DNA of 9,288 nt from Alphaproteobacteria bacterium (GTDB lineage: Bacteria > Pseudomonadota > Alphaproteobacteria > SP197), in assembly GCA_022822575.1 (NCBI GenBank), contig JAJEBJ010000066.1, positions 1 through 9,288 of the forward strand, read 5' to 3'. Under the pieces are notes generated by a model. The model saw only the letters and a program-made list of their open reading frames with translations, had not been told where the DNA came from and did not search any database. Shown here piece by piece: positions 5,757-9,288 of the stretch; within the stretch, counting starts at the first letter, position 1; every line of letters starts with the position of its first letter. Both the position numbers and the translations under genes were made by a program.

Positions 5757-6704
5757 ATGACGACGTCGATCTTCGATTCCAGGGTCTACCGTCCCACGGC
5801 CGGCTTCATGGATGCCCCTGTCACCTGGACTCTCGACGGCTGTCGTCTGGCGATCGTCGGCATGCCCTTTGACTGTGGCATTCATCCGACACGCATCGGA
5901 TCCCGTCTTGGACCGGCGTCCATTCGTGAGCAGTCCGGACTCGTGCGTCCCTATCATCCGCCCCTCGATGACACCAACCCGCTGAGCGAACTCGGTGTCA
6001 TCGATTGCGGCGATGCCCTGGTGACGCCAGGCCGCCCCGAACCTTCCTTCGAGGTCATGGAGGAAGCGGTGTGGCGGATTGCCCGCGAGGGTGTGGCGAC
6101 CCTGACGATGGGAGGAGACGGCCTCGTCACGTTGCCACAGTTGCGCGCATGGCGCCGGATCCATGACGATCTCTGCGTCATACATGTCGATGCCCACACC
6201 GATGCCTATCCCGTCACCGGCCAGGATCGCGTCTCGCCCGCCACCACGTTCACCATTGCCGCCGAGGAAGGTCTGATCGATGCCGCGTCCACGTTCCACG
6301 TCGGCGCCCGCGGCCCGGTTTTCATGGGGGGTGTGTTCGAGCACACGAAGGGCATCGGTTATCACCTCATTCCCGATGTCGAGATGCGGCGACAGGGTCT
6401 CGAAGCCACCGCCTCCCTGCTTCAGGAGCGCCTTGCCGGCCGCAAGGTCTACCTGTGCTGGGACATGGACGTCTTCGACCCATCCTGCGCTCCGGGTGTC
6501 GCCACGCCGACCTGGGAAGGTCTCAGTGCTGCCGAGGGACTGGGTTTCCTGCGTTCACTGGCCGGTCTCGACATCGTCTCGGTCGATGTCAACACGGTCT
6601 CCCCGCCCCACGACGTGGGTGGCATGACCGCCTTTCTCGCCGGTTGCGTCATGCTGGAAGGCATGCGTCTCGTCGCGGCATCGCCGTCCCTCGACCGGCA
6701 GTGA
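5757..6704 (+). CDS. Ureohydrolase-fold protein (agmatinase/arginase family) with degenerate active site
   Basis: A 315-residue member of the arginase/agmatinase superfamily, enzymes that hydrolyse guanidino compounds to urea with two Mn ions. Recognisable blocks are GMPFDCG (35-41), GPASIREQS (52-60), MGGDGLVTLP (118-127), VDAHTDAY (144-151), WDMDVFDPSCAPG (235-247) and DVNTVSPPHD (277-286). Five of six metal ligands remain (D145, H147, D149, D236, D238). The sixth, the His of GGDH, is G122 (GGC codon, 6120-6122). The usual His of the HGTPF motif is P161, and the substrate-contacting Glu of DVVEVSPP is T280. The length is normal and there is no frameshift, so the gene is maintained. It may be non-catalytic or act on another substrate; 'agmatinase' should not be transferred. 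ATG 5757 has GAGGAAAGGA (5741-5750) 6 nt upstream, and an upstream in-frame extension lacks family similarity. Confidence 0.88.
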   Translation: MTTSIFDSRVYRPTAGFMDAPVTWTLDGCRLAIVGMPFDCGIHPTRIGSRLGPASIREQSGLVRPYHPPLDDTNPLSELGVIDCGDALVTPGRPEPSFEVMEEAVWRIAREGVATLTMGGDGLVTLPQLRAWRRIHDDLCVIHVDAHTDAYPVTGQDRVSPATTFTIAAEEGLIDAASTFHVGARGPVFMGGVFEHTKGIGYHLIPDVEMRRQGLEATASLLQERLAGRKVYLCWDMDVFDPSCAPGVATPTWEGLSAAEGLGFLRSLAGLDIVSVDVNTVSPPHDVGGMTAFLAGCVMLEGMRLVAASPSLDRQ

Positions 6705-6720
6705 TCCCGGCCGCCGGTCG
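6692..6720 (+). terminator. GC-rich inverted repeat at the end of the ureohydrolase gene
   Basis: CGACCGGC (6692-6699) pairs with GCCGGTCG (6713-6720) across a 13-nt loop that contains the stop codon. It is positioned to end the transcript before the SOS promoter. It is followed by a mixed sequence rather than a T-run, so it is a weak terminator candidate only. The spacer from here to 6886 shows no convincing gene on either strand. Confidence 0.3.
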
Positions 6721-6886
6721 GATCGTCCTGTTGGGCCTGCTGTCCAGGTGTCCATGAACGGCGCAATCCGGTCGGTAGTCCAGCCCCTTTGAGACAGCTT
6801 CCGACTCTCTCCGAAGAGGAAGGCCGGTCGTAGTTGCATCGAACGAGGGGGTGGTCCGCGCTGTCGGCGTGGAATCCCCGCGTCCC

Positions 6887-6915
6887 TTGACAGGCCGTGG
6901 AAGAACAAATAAAGA
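6887..6915 (+). promoter_or_regulatory. Predicted sigma-70-type promoter of imuA
   Basis: A perfect -35 hexamer TTGACA (6887-6892) is followed after 17 nt by TAAAGA (6910-6915), a partial match to the -10 consensus. The LexA box at 6903-6917 covers the spacer end and the -10, as expected for a repressed SOS promoter. Transcription would begin about 7 nt past the -10, at or next to base 6922, which is the A of the imuA ATG. Confidence 0.6.
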
Positions 6916-6917
6916 AC
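6903..6917 (-). promoter_or_regulatory. LexA box (SOS operator), alphaproteobacterial type
   Basis: GAAC (6903-6906), 7 nt (AAATAAA), GAAC (6914-6917). On the minus strand this is GTTC-N7-GTTC, the direct-repeat LexA site characteristic of alphaproteobacteria. It sits directly upstream of imuA, the classic SOS-controlled mutagenesis cassette, and overlaps the predicted -10 element. Context and sequence agree, so this is a strong call. Confidence 0.88.
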
Positions 6918-6921
6918 AAAC

Positions 6922-7761
6922 ATGATCTCTTCGCCCGAAAGAATGGACGCTGGTCCCGGTGCGCCTGCTGCCTCGAAGGGTGCCGGCCTTGCGGTGCTGC
7001 GCCGGCGCATCGCGGCGCTGGAGCGGCGCTCGCCGGGACCGGCAAATCCTGTTGACCTGCCGCGGCCCTGGCGAACCGGGATCGAGGTGCTGGACGGGGC
7101 GCTGCCGGCGGCATCCGGGCTGATCCTGGGCGGAGTGCACGAGGCGGCCGGCGCATCCCCGGCCGACAGACCGGCGGCCCTGGCCTTTCTTGCCGCCCTG
7201 CTGGTCCGACTCGGCCGGCACGGTCCGGTGGCGGTCTGCCAGGGTCCCGGCGGCGTCGCCGGGCTGGGCCGGCTCTACGGGCCGGGCTGGCGGGATCTCG
7301 GCGCGGACCCGGAGGCTCTGGTGATCATCGAGGTCCGGCGCGAACGGGATGTCCTGTGGGCGCTGGAGGAGAGCTTGCGCAGTGGCGCGGCTGCGGCGGT
7401 TCTGGGCGAGACGGAACGGCTTGCCTTCGTCGCCAGTCGTCGCCTGGCGCTGGCCGCGCGCGAGGGTGGGACACCCTTGCTGCTGCTGTGCGGCGACGGG
7501 CTCGCCCCGGCAAGTGCCGCCTTCTCGCGCTGGCGTGTTGCGGCGTGGCCGGGTCCTGCTTCGCCGTTCGATGAGACCGCTCCCGGCCTGCCTCGCTGGC
7601 GCCTGGAACTGACGCGCTGCCGGGGCGGGCGGCCCGTGACCTGCATTGTGGAGTGGAACCGTGAGACGGGTGATTTCGATATGGCTGCCGCGCTGGCCGA
7701 TCGACCGGTTGCGTCGCGCGCGGCGGCTCGCCGCCCCGCCCTCGAACGGGCTGCCGGCTGA
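6922..7761 (+). CDS. imuA: ImuA, RecA-like SOS mutagenesis accessory protein
   Basis: A 279-residue ImuA protein, a RecA/SulA-like partner of ImuB and DnaE2 in damage-induced translesion synthesis. After a variable N-terminus come LRRRIAALE (26-34), the GIEVLDGALP segment (53-62), GLILGGVHEAAG (66-77), VLGETERLAFVASRRLALAARE (about 160-181) and the C-terminal LELTRCRGGRP (228-237). The RecA-type P-loop is not preserved, as usual for ImuA. ATG 6922 is used; no SD precedes it, and the promoter geometry would make the mRNA leaderless at this codon. The in-frame ATG at 6943 also lacks an SD and would give a 21-nt leader. The last 101 nt overlap imuB in a different frame. Confidence 0.9.
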   Translation: MISSPERMDAGPGAPAASKGAGLAVLRRRIAALERRSPGPANPVDLPRPWRTGIEVLDGALPAASGLILGGVHEAAGASPADRPAALAFLAALLVRLGRHGPVAVCQGPGGVAGLGRLYGPGWRDLGADPEALVIIEVRRERDVLWALEESLRSGAAAAVLGETERLAFVASRRLALAAREGGTPLLLLCGDGLAPASAAFSRWRVAAWPGPASPFDETAPGLPRWRLELTRCRGGRPVTCIVEWNRETGDFDMAAALADRPVASRAAARRPALERAAG

Positions 7762-9076
7762 GCCGGTTCCGTTCGCGCTCACCGCGCCGGGCCGGCACGG
7801 CGTGCTGCTGGCGGCGGTCAACCGGCAGGCCGAAGCGGGAGGACTCATCGCCGGCATGCGCCTTGCGGATGCCCGCGCCCTCCTGCCCCGCCTCGCCACC
7901 GCCGGATCCCGGCCTGAAGAAGACCGGCGTGGTCTCGAACGCCTCGCACTGTGGTGCCGCCGTTTCACGCCCTCGAGCGCGGTCGACGGTGCGGATGGCC
8001 TGCTGCTCGACATCACGGGCTGCGCCCATCTCTTCGGCGGCGAGGCGGCGATGACGGTGGAGGTGGAGGCGCGCCTTGCGGGGCTTGGCTTCGAGGTGCG
8101 GGCCGGCCTTGCCGACACCCCTGCTGCCGCCTGGGCGCTCGCCCGCTTCGGCGACGGGGGCCGGCGTATCGCCGAACCCTGCCGGACCCTGACCATGCTG
8201 GCGCCATTGCCGGTCGAGGCGCTCAGGCTTGCAGCCGAAGACACCCGCCTGTTGCGCCGCCTCGGCCTTGCGACCGTCGGTGCGGTGGAAGCCTTGCCAC
8301 ACGCGGCGCTTGCCCGCCGCTTCGGCTGGCACAGTGGTGCCGTGCTGCGTCGTCTCGACTGCGCACTCGGGCGCCGGGCCGACCCTGTCGCGTCCCTGCC
8401 GCCGCCGCCCGCCTGCCTTGCGCGCCTTGTCTTTCAGGAACCGCTGATCGATCTCGCGGCGCTGGAGGCGGCTCTGGTTCGCCTGCTGGACAATCTCTCC
8501 GCCTCGCTGGAGCGGAAAGGACTGGGCGTGCGGGAACTCGTGCTCCTGTTCTTTCGGGTGGATGGCGGCACGGTGCAGCGCCGTGTTTCTACCGCACGCG
8601 CCACCCGCGATGGCGCACATCTTGGGGGCCTCTTCGCCGTAAAGATCGGGACCGTGGACCCCGGCTTCGGGATTGATGCCATGGTGCTCCACGCGGTTCG
8701 CACCGAGCCGCTTGTGCCGGAACAATACCGGCTGGCGGCTGATGGACTGGAGGGCAGGGAAGGCGGCGGGGAACTCGCCCGCCTGATCGACCGCCTGCAG
8801 GCCCGTCTCGGAAAAGCGTCCGTCTTTCGCCTCGAACCGGTCGCAAGCCACCTGCCGGAGCGTGCCGAGCGGCGGACGGACCCCGATGGCAAGGGCGCGA
8901 TGTGGCCCGCGCAGCCAGGGACGCCGCAACGGCCCCTGCGCCTGTTCGACCGGCCCGAGCCGGTGGACGCCGTAGCGGAAGTGCCGGACGGACCGCCGGC
9001 GCTGTTCACCTGGCGCCGGCTCCGCCGCCGTATCGTCCGCGCCGAGGGGCCTGAGCGCATTGAGCCGGAATGGTAG
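7661..9076 (+). CDS. imuB: ImuB, Y-family polymerase-like protein, truncated by an in-frame amber codon
   Basis: A 471-residue Y-family-like protein that links DnaE2 to the sliding clamp and ImuA; ImuBs are polymerase-inactive. The N-terminus MRRVISIWLPRWPIDRL lacks the first catalytic Asp, and the SIDEA site reads AVDGA (107-111) before DGLLLDITGCAHLFGG. A PLRLFDRPEPV segment begins near residue 425, the conserved stretch in which a clamp-binding-like motif is expected. GTG 7661 is chosen because GGAG lies 7 nt upstream and MRRV.S.WLPRWP is the family start; a TTG at 7646 is possible. The frame stops at TAG 9074-9076 after ERIEPEW, where family members continue EWW. The missing C-terminus follows in frame to TGA 9221-9223, which would give 520 residues, the normal ImuB size. 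This is a nonsense mutation, a readthrough site or a sequence error. Confidence 0.88.
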   Translation: MRRVISIWLPRWPIDRLRRARRLAAPPSNGLPAEPVPFALTAPGRHGVLLAAVNRQAEAGGLIAGMRLADARALLPRLATAGSRPEEDRRGLERLALWCRRFTPSSAVDGADGLLLDITGCAHLFGGEAAMTVEVEARLAGLGFEVRAGLADTPAAAWALARFGDGGRRIAEPCRTLTMLAPLPVEALRLAAEDTRLLRRLGLATVGAVEALPHAALARRFGWHSGAVLRRLDCALGRRADPVASLPPPPACLARLVFQEPLIDLAALEAALVRLLDNLSASLERKGLGVRELVLLFFRVDGGTVQRRVSTARATRDGAHLGGLFAVKIGTVDPGFGIDAMVLHAVRTEPLVPEQYRLAADGLEGREGGGELARLIDRLQARLGKASVFRLEPVASHLPERAERRTDPDGKGAMWPAQPGTPQRPLRLFDRPEPVDAVAEVPDGPPALFTWRRLRRRIVRAEGPERIEPEW

Positions 9077-9223
9077 GCCGGCTGCCCGCAGGAGAGGCCG
9101 CGCGACTACTACCGTGTCGAGGATCAGGACGGCCGTCGCTACTGGCTCTTCCGCGCCGGGCTCTACCGGGACACCGGCGGCAGGGTGCCGCCCCGCTGGT
9201 ACATCCACGGGCTTTACGGATGA
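9077..9223 (+). pseudogene. imuB: In-frame C-terminal continuation of imuB after the amber codon
   Basis: The 48 codons after the TAG read in the same frame as imuB and include RDYYRVEDQDGRRYWLFRAG and then PPRWYIHGLYG before a TGA. These are the conserved terminal blocks of ImuB (RDY..VED..GRR.W.FR.GLY, then PRW..HGL). No start codon with a good SD precedes them in this frame, so they are unlikely to be a separate gene. The sequence shows no further decay. The TGA overlaps the dnaE2 ATG (ATGA, 9220-9223), the typical junction in these cassettes. Confidence 0.85.
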
Positions 9224-9288
9224 GCGGCGTCGCTTATGCAGAATTGCAGGTGAGCAGCAATTTCAGCTTCCTGCGCGGCGCCTCCCAT
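9220..9288 (+). CDS. dnaE2: Error-prone DNA polymerase DnaE2 (ImuC), N-terminal fragment
   Basis: The first 23 codons run to the window edge and read MSGVAYAELQV then SSNFSFLRGASH, the conserved beginning of the PHP domain in DnaE2/ImuC, the alpha-type polymerase that carries out SOS mutagenesis with ImuA and ImuB. The ATG overlaps the full-length imuB stop (ATGA), so initiation probably depends on ribosomes finishing imuB. No strong SD is visible. The amber codon 146 nt upstream of this start may therefore reduce DnaE2 synthesis. Confidence 0.92.
   Translation, partial: MSGVAYAELQVSSNFSFLRGASH

Noticed and set aside
6705..6886. Minus-strand open frame in the imuA upstream spacer, considered as a lost gene or transposase remnant
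   Set aside because: No convincing motif could be recognised in any frame; only the promoter and LexA box further right are supported.
8995..9020. 8-bp inverted repeat (GCCGGCGC/GCGCCGGC) 54 nt before the imuB amber codon, considered as a readthrough-stimulating element
   Set aside because: Known stimulators lie downstream of the stop, and GC-only repeats of this size are expected in such GC-rich coding sequence.
6649..9208. Very long minus-strand open frames (6649-8244 and 7325-9208) antisense to imuA and imuB
   Set aside because: They are Arg/Pro/Ala-rich low-complexity shadows of GC-rich coding sequence with no recognisable motif; the plus-strand imuA/imuB frames have clear family sequence.

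Overview
The window reads as chromosomal DNA of a GC-rich alphaproteobacterium, possibly of the Rhodospirillales type. Three things point there: an imuA-imuB-dnaE2 mutagenesis cassette behind a GTTC-N7-GTTC LexA box (the alphaproteobacterial form), a dsbB-coq7 pair in which coq7 encodes the di-iron ubiquinone hydroxylase, and an HNH endonuclease of a type I recall from alphaproteobacteria. No rRNA, tRNA or CRISPR array was seen.

Layout, left to right. (1) 1-145: the last 47 codons of a tnpB-type (IS200/IS605/IS1341) transposase gene, whose stop overlaps the next gene. (2) 142-1841: a compact plus-strand cluster of a YqaA/DedA-like membrane protein, DsbB and COQ7; dsbB and coq7 overlap by ATGA. 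(3) 1873-2490, minus: an HNH endonuclease, convergent with coq7. (4) 2651-3874, plus: a family III (CaiB/BaiF) CoA-transferase, divergent from the HNH gene, with two 6-7-6 palindromes upstream. (5) 3883-4563, minus: a serine carboxylesterase convergent with the CoA-transferase across a shared 10-bp hairpin. (6) 4653-5492, plus: glutamyl-Q tRNA(Asp) synthetase (gluQ). (7) 5493-5756: a spacer holding a 16-bp perfect palindrome and, on the minus strand, a remnant of an SRAP (YedK/HMCES) gene. (8) 5757-6704, plus: a ureohydrolase-fold protein that lacks a metal-ligand His and two other active-site residues. (9) 6887-9288: the SOS cassette, with promoter and LexA box, imuA, imuB and the first 23 codons of dnaE2.

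The SOS cassette is the only clear multi-gene pathway: ImuA and ImuB are accessory factors for the error-prone polymerase DnaE2. Here imuB is interrupted by an in-frame amber codon (9074-9076), after which the conserved C-terminus continues in the same frame up to an ATGA overlap with dnaE2. Other points of interest are the degenerate ureohydrolase, the SRAP fossil, the promoter geometry that predicts a leaderless imuA mRNA, and a bulged hairpin at the end of tnpB that covers the ribosome binding site of the yqaA-like gene. The rest looks like ordinary housekeeping sequence.
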